DNA of 64,000 nt from Bipolaris cookei (taxonomy: Eukaryota; Ascomycota; Dothideomycetes; Pleosporales; Pleosporaceae), in contig NRSV01000028.1 of NCBI GenBank assembly GCA_002286855.1, forward strand, positions 248,001 through 312,000, read 5' to 3'. This document shows positions 42,575 to 53,068 of this stretch, in pieces (position 1 is the first letter of the stretch; the number at the start of each line of letters is the position of its first letter). Made by a program: the position numbers and the translations under genes. The notes beneath the pieces are model-generated. The model was not told the DNA's origin and did no database searches. It worked only from the letters and a program-made list of their open reading frames with translations.

Positions 42575-44975
42575 ATGCCCGAGGAAGATAAGTACGACGT
42601 GCTCGAGAAGATTGGTACGCACACGGCCTCGACGCCAATTCACACTTCTATCACCTGCTGACAAGCTGCAGGCCATGGCTCTTTTGGTGTCATTCGCAAG
42701 GTCAAGCGCAAGTCGGATGGATATGTACGCAATACATACACAAATGACACCGCATACCTGCTGACCGCCACATAGATTCTCTGCCGAAAAGAAATCAGCT
42801 ACCTCAAAATGTCCCAGAAGGAGCGTGAACAGCTACAGGCCGAGCTGTCCATCCTCAAGGAACTTCGACACCCAAACATTGTCGCCTACTTCGAGCGCGA
42901 CCACATCAAGGCATCCCAGGACCTTCACCTCTACATGGAGTACTGCGGAAATGGTGACCTAGGCCGCGTCATCCGTGAACTGAAGAACAAGAACCAAATG
43001 TGCGAGGAGGAATTCATCTGGAGCATCTTCAGTCAGATTGTGAGCGCATTGTATCGCTGCCACTATGGCGAAGACCCACCTGCCGCTGGCCGCAATGTCA
43101 TGGGTCTCGTCGGCAATGCGAAGCCTGTTCGCGACCCCCGCAAACCCATGATCCTTCATCGTGATCTTAAGCCTGAGAACAGTTAGTGACTCCCTCCCCT
43201 ATTTTTCTTACGCTTGTCTGTGTATACTAACAGAAGTAGTCTTCCTTGGCGACGACAACTCCGTCAAGCTCGGCGACTTTGGCCTCTCTAAGATCCTCCA
43301 ATCCCATGACTTCGCATCCACATACGTCGGCACCCCATTCTACATGTCTCCCGAAATCTGCAAAGCCGAGCAGTACGGACCTCACTCTGATATCTGGGCC
43401 CTCGGCTGCATCATATACGAGATGTGCACAAAGTCTCCTCCTTTCAATGCCAAAACCCACTTCGAGCTCATTTCCAAGATTAAGTTGGGCCGCTACCCCG
43501 ACATTCCTGCCTGCTATTCAGCCGAGCTTCGAAAGGTCATTGCCAGCTGTCTAAATACCACACCCGATCACCGCCCAGACACTGCCGCCCTTTTAAACTT
43601 ACCAATCGTCAAGCTGATGCGCAAAGAGCAGGAGGTGGTTAAACTTGGACAAGATCTGCGCGAGCAGAGGATGCTTACTGCAAAGCGCGAGAAGGAGGCG
43701 AGCGAGGCCATTTCTCGGATTCGCAAAGAGCTCGACGACCAGTTGCGCCGAGAATGGGAGGTAAAGGCCCAGCTAGAGATTGAGCGACAGGTGAAGCTCC
43801 AGACCGAGCAGCGTGTGCAAAAGGAACTTGCCCACCTTCAATCCACATTTGAAGGCGAGGTAAACAGACGTGTAGAGCGTGCTCTGAAGATGTATCCAAA
43901 CCGTCTCAGCACGTCACCAAAGCTTGCTCCTCGATCCAGCACACCAACAACTTCAGCAACAGGGCCATCAGCCGCCTTGTTCCCAACCGATGTTGAGGCC
44001 CCCACTGCCAACAGCTCAACAAACACGCTGAACACAGACTCTGATTTCGCGAGTGGAACAGACTTGTCATCGCTTTCCCTCGATGACACAGCCGAGGATG
44101 TCATTGCAGCAAGGCCAAAAGCGAAGCGCCCGTCTCGCGGTCCACTTGTGCGCGCCCGTACCATGTTCAACCAGCCTTCGTCCACACAAGTTCCCGACTC
44201 CCCGATGGACGTCCAGATGGCCGAGCCTTCACCCGCTCCGACATCCCTTAAGGGTCTCTCTCTTTCTCCTCGCCGTAATGCGCAGCCCAAGCAGAACATC
44301 TTCGCTGCCGCCAAGGAGGGCGCAAAGAGGTGGGAAGCCGATGTCCCTCCATCGCCAACGGAGGCCGAGTGGAATGGCGACTTCGATGACGACGACGATC
44401 TTCCAGTACTGCCATCGCCAACACGAGCCCGCAGTGCCTCTGGTGGCCGCCCCCGGAACGACGACCCATTCAAAGCCCTTGCGAATGCCCAGGCGCCGCT
44501 ACTCAAGGCCAACACGCGTCTCGGTAATGCACCAAATCTTCTTGGTCCTAGGACTACCAAGCCACGACCAGTCTCTGCAGTACCCATTGTTGCAGCGTCT
44601 CCCTCCAGGCAAAAGGCCAAGTCGACTGACAACGCATCGACGTCACCACGCAAGGCGGGAGCTACCACCAAAGCAGTGCCATTTGCCGGTCTCCCGTCAA
44701 AGAAGGGCAACGAAGCGTTCCGTTCCCAAGCCCTACGCAACAACGGCGCTGTTCAAGGCCGTACCCTTGTTGAGCTCCAGCAAGCACGCGGCATTCCCCT
44801 CCAGACTATGAGCGAGGACGAAGGTGGCGCAAAGAAGGGTTTCGGCTACGGTGGCCGGAGAAGCCCCCTTAAGCAACGAGGCGGCGGCATCAGCCCACCC
44901 GCTGTCTGGGATCCTAACACAGAGCCCGAGATGCCATCTCCCTTCATTGTCCGCAGCAAACGCATGGTCCTTTAG
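42575..44975 (+). CDS. NIMA-related (Nek) protein kinase
   Basis: Four exons (42575-42614, 42672-42724, 42776-43181, 43240-44975) give 744 aa. After splicing the N-terminus reads MPEEDKYDVLEKIGHGSFGV, the glycine loop, then ILCRKEISYLKM with the ATP-binding Lys. ILHRDLKPEN is the catalytic loop, KLGDFGLSK the DFG site and VGTPFYMSPEI the activation segment. The kinase domain ends near residue 320 and is followed by a coiled coil (about 330-420, EKEASEAISRIRKELDDQL) and a long Ser/Pro-rich tail with basic patches. This is the layout of Aspergillus NIMA and yeast Kin3, which act at mitotic entry, spindle and septation. The third intron has a TACTAAC branch site and ends at the second of two nearby AGs, giving PENIFLGDDNS. 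Confidence 0.94.
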
Positions 44976-45794
44976 GGAGGACGAGCCGTTACGGCTCCGG
45001 AACGATTACGACAACTACGACAGTACGATGAAGAGGAGGGGTAATATACACATACAATGTTCTGGAGATACATACACACACATTTCAAGGCGTTACACGA
45101 GAAGGTCTTAAGGATCACTCGACTGGGAATTTCAATGGATATGGAGTGCCTGGCGTAGAGAGTGGGGATTGCTACTTGGAAAAAGCCAAAAGCATGTTAT
45201 GCTTTTGCGTCCCGTCTTACCCAACTAATTCCCTTTGTCACATCATTTTCCTGCATGTCTGCTTTTGCCACTTTTTTTCTTCCTTTCAGGGAGTGAAAGG
45301 CTTCCTCTATTTTTCAAGGCGCATACGAGCATTTTATTTCTGATGTGTTATGTTTTGTGGGATTGGATTGGAGAGAGGCGTTTTTGCTTGGGACGATGCT
45401 ACAGCTGCACTAATACTGTTGCACTGCACTGCATTTGTACTCTAGTATCTTGTTTCTCCTTGTGTTTTTTCCTTTGAGACGAATTTTATTACTATATTTT
45501 GATCAATGACAGATACCCGAAATTACACTGATGGATGATTGTGCAAATGGATTTTGATCAAGTAGCTGTGAAAGTGATATGTAATATTTAGAAAGTCAAC
45601 TGATGATACAAGAGAAGGAGAAGGCAAATTTAGGAACAAAAAGTATCATTGCTTTCCATACAGAACCCTCAAGGCATCGTCTTGGAAAGACAGCCGAGGA
45701 AACACATTGACCCTATTCACCTCGCTTCACCCAAAAAAGACAACATCATTACCACACTGAAACCAGAAGTAACTAACTACTTGTATCCAACACC
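44976..45794. other. Convergent intergenic region, no gene seen
   Basis: 819 bp between the converging ends of the kinase and ferric reductase genes; T-rich, with no credible open frame. Confidence 0.45.
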
Positions 45795-47924
45795 TCACCA
45801 CCCGAAACTCTCAGTATGCAAATAAATCCCCTGCGCCCCCGTCCCCTTATGCACCGCCCTCTCATCACTTAACGCCACAACATGCCGCCTAACGTCGCTC
45901 ACCAAACCGTGAGGTCCACACACAACGACAGCGCTCTCTCCCCACGCCTGCTCAAGCGACTTGCGAATAATATCACGTATCTGCGGGCGTCCAGCCAGAA
46001 TAGCAATGGAAGGGTGCGTGATTGTCAAGGAAGTATTACGAGAATGTGAGTTTCGTGGTGATGATGCATTAGCTGAGCAGCAACATGTGGCTCTGCGGGT
46101 TAGTGGGTCTTTTTCTGAGATGATGGCGCGACAGTAACAGGTCGGTGGGCCGGTTGGGCTTTGTGTGCTGGAGAGGTCTTGGAGTTCTAGGCTGGTTGTT
46201 TCGTTTAAGCGGATCTGGTGGATTTCTTGTTTCTCGGTGGTAGTGAGCTTGTTTTGCGAGGGTAGGGAGGTAGACTTGGGGTCGTTGTAGTGCGCGGTGC
46301 CGTGTATTGTTTCGTCTTGGCGTGATGACGAGATTGTTGTGGGAGGGAGTATGTCTGATATGAGAGATTTTTGGCCTTCGGTGAAGGAGTGGTCGCAGGT
46401 GATGTAGACGCTCATTTCGAGTTTAATGTCCCGAAGTCGTTCTTGTAAGGTTTGAAATTCGACGTAGATGGAGGTGAGTTGTTCGGAAAACCAGCTGAGT
46501 TGGCCACTGCTCTTCACAACCCAGACAAAACGGATATGACGTGTAACGGCGCCAAGCGGTGTCTGGAGGAGCGACTTAGGTTTCAAAGTACTACGGTTGG
46601 CGTTTTCCTGCCAGCCCCGGATTAGGTCACGAAGTAGTGGCATAGTGAAGGTACTTCCGGTACTGCCTGCCACAAGAATAACACTGTCGAACTGTCGGAG
46701 TGGTCGCAGGGTACCATAAGGGCCCTCAAAGGTTACCGGTTTGGTCTTTGCTAATGCTTCAGATGAACTGCCTGACTTTTCAGCAAAGCTGTAGAAGCGC
46801 TTGGTGGCTCCCTTTTCAGCCTTGACATAAAACTCTATCCTTCCGTCTTCAGGTATCGTGGCAATGGTGAAGGGGTGGCTCTGTAAAGGTACAACTGATT
46901 GACAGGATAGATATACATGCTGACCGGGCTTCCAGCTCATTGGCGGGTTTCGGACAACTATCTTTGTTGTGTTATGCGATAGAGTTGTGAATTCGGCTTG
47001 GCACGTCAAAAAGCCTTTGGTGTTTTCTTGCTGTCTTTGTGTAGGATGAAAGAACGAGACGTTGAGATACAAGAGCCGCAAAGCTCGGACGACGCGATCA
47101 AACAGGAAAATGGCAACCGGTGCCCAGACGTAGCCATGCATTTCGCGGGGGCTATGAAGGTAGACGAACGCCAGAAAAACCGCAAAGGAGATAATGTGCT
47201 GGATGACAAAAATCTCGTAACTCCACCCTCGGATTGGCGACATGGAACTAAAGACAATCCAGAACAAGGTACACCAGGCAGCAAGACCCTTCCATACAAT
47301 GTTGCTATTCTGAAGCTGGTAGCCAATATAATCGTAGGGCGCCCACGCACTGAAGAACCAGCCCATGTGCATGGTGGCTGTCAAGAGCATACAGCGAGCA
47401 CACCATCGATGTATCCAGTTGAGTCGCTCGTAGGTTATCCCACTGAGATGGCCGATGATGTTGTTCTTGCCCGCCAGCAAGACAATGATTGGGAACTGTG
47501 CGATTGTGACAACACCACATCGAAAGCCGACGTTCTCCCGATTGAGTTGATCGTGCAGATCCAGCCCATAGAGACACAGCACGACAAGGACAACCACGTT
47601 TGCCAAGATCAGTGAGGTTCGACCGACGGTGGGTAATCTAATGGTCCGGCCTTTGAGGGGTATATGTATCGAATAATTGGATGCCTCTCGGGTCAGGGCA
47701 TATGTGGTCGCGTTTCCAAGCGCAAGCCATGACTTTGGCTTTGCAGGCGTTGGCGCACTACGTCCTGCTGCAGATAATCTTTGTCGATATAGTAGGTAGT
47801 TGTAGACATTGAAGAGCGTAGCGACAGCAACGGCGCTACCCACTACTGCATAGTAGAAGTGCGGGAAGTCTCTGAGGGCAGGCAGTGAGCCCATGGAGCC
47901 CATGGACATGTGGCTGTGGCTCAT
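45795..47924 (-). CDS. Ferric/cupric reductase, FRE family
   Basis: Single exon, 709 aa. The Met-rich start (MSHSHMSMGSMGS) is followed by a first membrane helix (YYAVVGSAVAVATLF) and several more. The ferric-reductase core carries two His pairs spaced for two haems: HRWCARCMLLTATMH and HIISFAVFLAFVYLH. The FAD-binding module follows (HPFTIATIPE, FEGPYGTL) and then the NADPH-binding Rossmann region (VILVAGSTGSTFTMPLLRD). It reduces Fe3+ (and often Cu2+) outside the plasma membrane with electrons from cytosolic NADPH. It is head-to-head with a Ctr copper transporter, which would take up the Cu+ it can generate. A low-complexity insert lies in the NADPH domain (about residues 540-620). Confidence 0.94.
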   Translation of the reverse strand: MSHSHMSMGSMGSLPALRDFPHFYYAVVGSAVAVATLFNVYNYLLYRQRLSAAGRSAPTPAKPKSWLALGNATTYALTREASNYSIHIPLKGRTIRLPTVGRTSLILANVVVLVVLCLYGLDLHDQLNRENVGFRCGVVTIAQFPIIVLLAGKNNIIGHLSGITYERLNWIHRWCARCMLLTATMHMGWFFSAWAPYDYIGYQLQNSNIVWKGLAAWCTLFWIVFSSMSPIRGWSYEIFVIQHIISFAVFLAFVYLHSPREMHGYVWAPVAIFLFDRVVRALRLLYLNVSFFHPTQRQQENTKGFLTCQAEFTTLSHNTTKIVVRNPPMSWKPGQHVYLSCQSVVPLQSHPFTIATIPEDGRIEFYVKAEKGATKRFYSFAEKSGSSSEALAKTKPVTFEGPYGTLRPLRQFDSVILVAGSTGSTFTMPLLRDLIRGWQENANRSTLKPKSLLQTPLGAVTRHIRFVWVVKSSGQLSWFSEQLTSIYVEFQTLQERLRDIKLEMSVYITCDHSFTEGQKSLISDILPPTTISSSRQDETIHGTAHYNDPKSTSLPSQNKLTTTEKQEIHQIRLNETTSLELQDLSSTQSPTGPPTCYCRAIISEKDPLTRRATCCCSANASSPRNSHSRNTSLTITHPSIAILAGRPQIRDIIRKSLEQAWGESAVVVCGPHGLVSDVRRHVVALSDERAVHKGTGAQGIYLHTESFGW

Positions 47925-48908
47925 GGTGTCTGGTGTTGGCGCGTTATCGCAGCGTCTTGCCCGATTTGTATTCCCAGTTCTTTACACGTCTTCGGAATGG
48001 CTCCTGTGTAAAGATCAAGCCGGGGAAGCGTAAGCCAACGGTTTCGTCTTCAGCACATGCTGGCAGTCTTGGCCACAGGCAACGAGGGCGCGTCTCAAGA
48101 CCGTGGCTGTTAGGAGTATGCTGAGTAAAGTATAATGAAGGAAATGGAACCAAAGTATGTGTAGGTGATAAAGACAACGTGCGACAGTGGTTCAGCGGAA
48201 GGTCCAGGGCTCCGTCAGCCACGGTCCGGGCAAAGTTAATCATTTCACTGCGTTGCCGTCTTTGATCAACTCAGATGCGGGTCCGGTGGACTGGGGTAAC
48301 GGGCTTGCTCGATAGCCCAGAGTTGTGGCGTTGCTTGAGCGTTGGACGCTTACCGAAAGCGGCTAATTATGCTCAAAGTGACTCCATGGGCTCCCTGGCA
48401 CTCACCAGACGACGAAGGGGGTTCGTTCGCTCGTAACTATCCTGCATTACGGCCTGGCCAAAATCTGACGGCATTATTGTTAGCTTACCATGGCCGAGAA
48501 CGCTCATCCTGACCCCTCGGCAGCAGGGCGCATCCGAGAAATACACTCACCTGCCCCGACGCTTCACGCGTCAGCCCAGGCTCGCCATCCTCTTGACTGT
48601 CGCAAGATCCCTCTCATATTTCTCTCAGCTGTCGACACAGGACCAACACGTCGACGCCTCAGGCTTATGCGTCTATGCTAAGTATTCTACCCGTGTATCA
48701 TCCGAGATCAGAACCAGCCAGGGTGTAACCCCACACGTTACCGAAGGAACCTTTAAGCGACCGCCTGCCCGAGTATTGGTGTAGCAGTCTGGAACTCAGA
48801 ACCTAATTGTCAACACCTGTCCCTCCCACGCAACGGAATCAATAGCTTCTGTGAAGCCTTGCCACTACCAGCCTTCCTCTTGACAGTCCATTCCATCACT
48901 TTTGCATA
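47925..48908. promoter_or_regulatory. Divergent region between ferric reductase and Ctr transporter
   Basis: 984 bp between outward-facing start codons. A shared metal-responsive promoter is plausible, but I found no convincing Mac1-type TTTGCTC element; single GATA words occur and prove nothing. Confidence 0.45.
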
Positions 48909-49535
48909 ATGGTTGCACACGGAGGCCACGATGAAATGGCCATGGAGTCAATGGAGGGAATGCATGCAAGCGAAACATCCGGTCATGGCAGTATGGCAAT
49001 GGCCTTCTTCACGGCAACCAACACTCCACTGTACTCCCAATCATGGACACCGTCATCAGCTGGCCAATACGCTGGAACGTGCATCTTCCTCATCCTCCTC
49101 GCTATTCTTCTCCGCGCCATCTTCACAGCCAAGACCTTTCTCGAAATTAAAGCGGTAAAGAGCGCTCTGCAGCGCCGCTACGTTGTCGTAGCTGGCGAGA
49201 AGACAGTCCTCGACGACGACGCCAACTCGACACATGGCATTCTTACGACCAACGGCGTTCAGGAGAACGTCCGGGTCGTGTCTGCACCGGTATCTCACAT
49301 CCAACCCTGGAGGTTTGGCGTCGATCTTCCACGGGCCTTTTTGATGATGGTTGCAGCGGGTGTCGGATACCTCCTGTAAGCAGACCATCTCCCAACTTGT
49401 AATTACCGATGCTAACACTACAACAGCATGCTGGCAGTCATGACCTACAATGTCGGATACTTTCTGTCTGTTCTAGCGGGCACATTTGTCGGTGAACTTG
49501 CTTTCGGTAGATTCAACCAGGCCGCACCACATTAA
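48909..49535 (+). CDS. Ctr-family high-affinity copper transporter
   Basis: Two exons (48909-49375, 49427-49535; 51-bp intron) give 191 aa. The extracellular N-terminus is Met/His-rich (MVAHGGHDEMAMESMEGMHA, HGSMAMAFF), typical copper-capturing Mets motifs. Three membrane helices follow: TCIFLILLAILLRAIF, AFLMMVAAGVGYLLMLAVMT (spanning the intron) and GYFLSVLAGTFVGELAFG. The second helix carries the MxxxM filter and the third the GxxxG packing motif of Ctr trimers. It imports Cu+ across the plasma membrane. Its neighbours are a ferric/cupric reductase (divergent) and a Bim1-like copper-binding surface protein (downstream, same strand). Confidence 0.93.
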
Positions 49536-50380
49536 TGGCCGATGGAACTCTGCTTTGACTTTGTATCCGCACCGTGTCGGAGTCTAATTTTGTAGATGCT
49601 CTTGTAATACCTGCCCACTAGATGATTAGTTACCCAGTTAGATATTTTCCACAAACAATCCGTCGCATTCAGCCAGGTCCGACCTCGGTCATTTGCAATC
49701 AGTGTATCACCGGACTTTACTTGTCTTGACTGTAAAGCTTATTTCTCCTTTTCTTTATCGCGTCTCACATACCCATCTCACGGTGTGCACATACATGTAC
49801 AGATTATTTCCGTGAGATCTTCATGTCGAAGCTGATGTTAATCTCGAAGCCTAGGCCAGTTAGGGGTGGGGCTGACGTGAAATGGACCCCTGTCCTGCGC
49901 TAGTGGCCATTCATCCATAGCACCGCTGCTTTGGTAAGAAACTTGCTCACGCTTCTGCGTTCACAGAATAGTCCACCCTGATTCCTACCAACTAGACCAT
50001 ACCACCACTGGTCCAGTATCAAGTATCAAAAAAATAGCTCACGAACTTGTATTCTTCTGGCACCGGCGCGTGTCAGAGTCTACTGTCGGGCGCAGGTGTG
50101 GCTGCATGGGCTCGATGTGCACGCCACACCCTGTAATGGGACAGAATGCACGGCATGACGGGAAGCAAGTACGCCCGTTCCATGGGTCTAATAAATAAAT
50201 AACGACGCGCCTGTACTTATTAGACCGCCTGGCGCATGCAAGTGGCTTCACTCTACCAAACCACGCCCCCTCGTTAATACCATTCCTCTTACTCCTTCTC
50301 TTGCTCTCTGTTCCTCTGTTCTTCTGTTCCTCTCCCGAACTATCAACATCTCTACATACACTCACCGGTCAACGTTCAAG
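49536..50380. other. Intergenic, no gene seen
   Basis: 845 bp between the Ctr and Bim1-like genes. It should hold the promoter of the latter. The 5' leader just before its ATG is CT-rich (50285-50345). Confidence 0.4.
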
Positions 50381-51130
50381 ATGCTCTTCAACACTGTCCT
50401 CGCACTCTCTCTTCTTCCTCTCACCCTCGCTCACTTCAACCTCAACTTCCCTCCATCGCGTGGCTTCAATGAGGACAATGAGGGTAACTTCCCCTGCGGA
50501 GGTTACAACCAGGTCTCAGATAAACGCACCGATTTCCCTATCAGTGGTGGCCCTATTCAATTGGTCCTGGGCCACCCCCAGACAAACGTCGCCGTATATA
50601 TGGCGATTGGCGACAACCCTGGAAGCGGATTCAGCGTCGTCTTGAAGCAACAGCTTATGGTCGAGGGTCTGGGTAACTTCTGCTTGGGCTCGGTTAGCAT
50701 TCCGAAAGACCTAAACGTGACTGCTGGCACGAAGGCATCTATCCAAGTTGTTACCAATGCGCACAGCTCTGGCGGTCTGTTCCAGGTAGGCCATTGAATC
50801 AGGGTACATGGATGCGCTAAGTCACTTACAAAAATACAGTGCACCGACGTTACTCTTGTCGACAAGCAGCTCTCACAGTCGGAATTCCAAGATAACTGCA
50901 AGAACAACACGGGCGTAAAGGTGGCTCAAGAGAATATCTCTGGTAACCCCAACTCAACAGCTACGGGTACGGGTGGTGAGGATGACGACGACGACGATGA
51001 CAAGCCCACAGCGTCTGGTAGTGGTAGCGGTAGTGCAGCGTCGCCCACAGCGGCTAGCGCAGCGACACAAGCCCAGGCCATTTCATGGGTGTTGGGTGCT
51101 ATCGGTCTTGCTGGAATTGCTATGCTTTGA
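50381..51130 (+). CDS. Bim1/X325-type LPMO-like copper-binding surface protein
   Basis: Two exons (50381-50785, 50840-51130; 54-bp intron) give 231 aa. A signal peptide (MLFNTVLALSLLPLTLA) ends right before His18, so the mature protein starts HFNLNFPPSRGFNEDNEG; an N-terminal His is the copper ligand in LPMO-like folds. Further landmarks are FPCGGYNQVS, GNFCLGSV and, across the intron, GGLFQ|CTDVTLVD, consistent with the disulphides of the X325 family. A Ser/Thr/Gly linker with an Asp run (EDDDDDDD) leads to a hydrophobic tail (ISWVLGAIGLAGIAML) fitting a GPI-anchor signal. Bim1 of Cryptococcus works with Ctr1 in copper import, which fits the adjacent Ctr gene. X325 proteins bind copper without known polysaccharide oxidation. 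Confidence 0.88.
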
Positions 51131-51789
51131 GTAATATCTTCGGGTTGATGGCGTTGGTGCCAAATTGAAAAAAATTATTTACATAGTGTGTCAATATGTA
51201 TGCGGTCTAGCACTGTGCTTTCTTTCCAGTATTTCCGTTTACCAACATGCATAAATTGACTGCTTCTTTGCCCCCAAAAAATTGTCTGGGCGAGTCTGAG
51301 CATGGCTATCAACCCGATACGATGAAGCATCAATCAAACCAAAGTTGCCTGCGAGGAACAGACGGTATTGGGAGAGTTTGTAATAGAAGCGAATAAAGAA
51401 ACAAAAACCACTAGCTTCGAACAAGAGTCAATTCACTGGTCGCTCGAATGGCGACGGTGCGTGGTGGAGGCATGTGCATCTTGTGTTCCAAATGGCTCTT
51501 GTCAAGTATTGATCGCGCGCCCCTCTCTGACGTTGCGGGGAAGGAGCTTCCAACAAGCGAGGCAAGCACACAATCGGCACTTCCGTAGAGTTTCGCCGAT
51601 GCCCGCAACAACTTCACCAGCTACACCACACTCCAAGTCTCGGCCACGATCCCGAATTCAGGTGTGTACCGATCCTGTATCCGCTACAGACTCACCCGCT
51701 CGACCTTCCGTGAGATTGTAGCCCGATCGCTGACGTTTGGCTGCCACAGATCTCCTCACCAAGTCACCTTCTTTCTCAACACCGCAAAT
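51131..51789. other. Intergenic, no gene seen
   Basis: 659 bp containing the promoter of NAC-beta. An open frame at 51368-51721 shows no conserved features. Confidence 0.4.
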
Positions 51790-52660
51790 ATGGATCACGC
51801 AAAGTTGGCGCGTATGCAGGCGTCAGTGCGCATTGGTACGTATAAGAAATTTGGCCCAGAATCTCCCTCAGGAGAAGGCAGCTCATATTCTCTGGATACT
51901 TGTCCGCTAACATGCGTGGATAGGGTAAGCAGCACTCTTCGCAATCTATTTTGACAGCCCCGCACCAAACAACGGCTCCGAATTTGTGAAACACCACCGC
52001 AACCCGCGTCAGCCGAACAAGGACTCACAGGTGGAAATGGCGCTCATGAGGTACAAGAGGCTAATTGGATCAATAGCGGCAAGGGCACTCCCCGCAGGAA
52101 GGTCAAGAAGGTCCACAGGGGCGCTGGTACCGACGACAAGAAGCTCCAGACCGCGCTGAAGAAGCTCAATGTCCAGCCTATCCAGGCCATTGAGGAGGTC
52201 AACATGTTCAAGAGCGACGGCAACGTCATCCACTTCTCGGCACCCAAGGGTACGTTACCACCTTTCCACTCATTGCAATGCCAGGGGGACATTTGAGGTT
52301 GAGGAAGCATTGCATCGCTGGATATACATATGCATTTTGTGTTGCCGGATCCCCCGTGCTCCTGTACCCGTAGCGACTGACATTTTCGCTATTGTAGTCC
52401 ACGCCTCAGTACCCGCCAACACCTTCGCCATCTACGGACACGGTGAGGACAAGGAGCTGACAGAGCTCGTCCCCGGCATCCTCAACCAGCTCGGCCCCGA
52501 CTCGCTCGCATCGCTACGCAAACTCGCTGAGTCTTACCAGAGCATGCAGAAGGAGAAGGGCGAGGACGGCGAGAAGAAGGACGAGGATGATGACGATGAC
52601 GATGACATCCCCGACCTTGTCGCCGGCGAGAACTTCGAGTCGAAGGCTGAAGTCGAGTAA
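51790..52660 (+). CDS. EGD1: Nascent polypeptide-associated complex subunit beta
   Basis: Three exons (51790-51839, 52077-52249, 52398-52660; introns of 237 and 148 bp) give 161 aa: MDHAKLARMQASVRIGT|GKGTPRRKVKK, then KKLNVQPIQAIEEVNMF, the NAC domain strand DGNVIHFSAPK|VHASVP and ELVPGILNQLGPDSLASLRK. It ends in an acidic tail (EDDDDDDDIPDLVAGENFES). With the alpha subunit it binds nascent chains at the ribosome exit tunnel. The first donor used (gtataag at 51840) gives RIGTGKGTPRRK, the filamentous-fungal form as I recall it; a stronger-looking donor (gtacgt) sits 4 nt upstream but would break the frame. Both introns are longer than others in the window. Confidence 0.93.
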
Positions 52661-53068
52661 GAAGCTACTCCAGTCTTAGCCGAACAAAGACTAGGCAGTG
52701 TTGAGGAGGAGGCTACGTGCAATGATGGCCTGCCGCATGTACATTGGTTTCGAGGACTTCATGAATGCAATGATCATTACGGTCAGCAGCCGTGGCGAGT
52801 TTGGCATGCACATATCGGGCTGGCGTTATGTCTCGGAAAAAAAGATATGAATGAAAGTCTTCTAGCACGCTCCCCATGTCATCACCATGCACCAATTGCA
52901 AGTTCTGAAGGTACGTGCATGCATGCTGATGTGAACCTTTGCATCTTGGACGCGTAACCAGCTCGAATCCATAGATTCTTGCTCCGGGAGTAACAGGCGC
53001 TTTGAAAATACTCAAAGGCATTGACCCTACATGACTATGGTTAACCTAAGATGGTCGTCAACGAGGTA
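52661..53068. other. Intergenic, no gene seen
   Basis: 408 bp between the NAC-beta 3' end and the left end of the transposon. The last two bases (53067-53068, TA) are one copy of the target-site duplication. Confidence 0.5.

Noticed and set aside
43838..44743. 301-aa open frame antisense to the NIMA-type kinase
   Set aside because: It mirrors the Ser/Pro-rich tail of the kinase, has no motif and no introns of its own; a shadow frame.
47925..48908. Copper- or iron-responsive sites in the reductase/Ctr promoter
   Set aside because: Only isolated GATA words were seen; no TTTGCTC-type pair was found by eye.
51924..51924. A one-nucleotide microexon (G) in NAC-beta, which would give RIGGKGT
   Set aside because: The frame is also kept with one intron from the donor at 51840, giving RIGTGKGT, which is the form I recall for filamentous fungi. 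A single-base exon is not needed.
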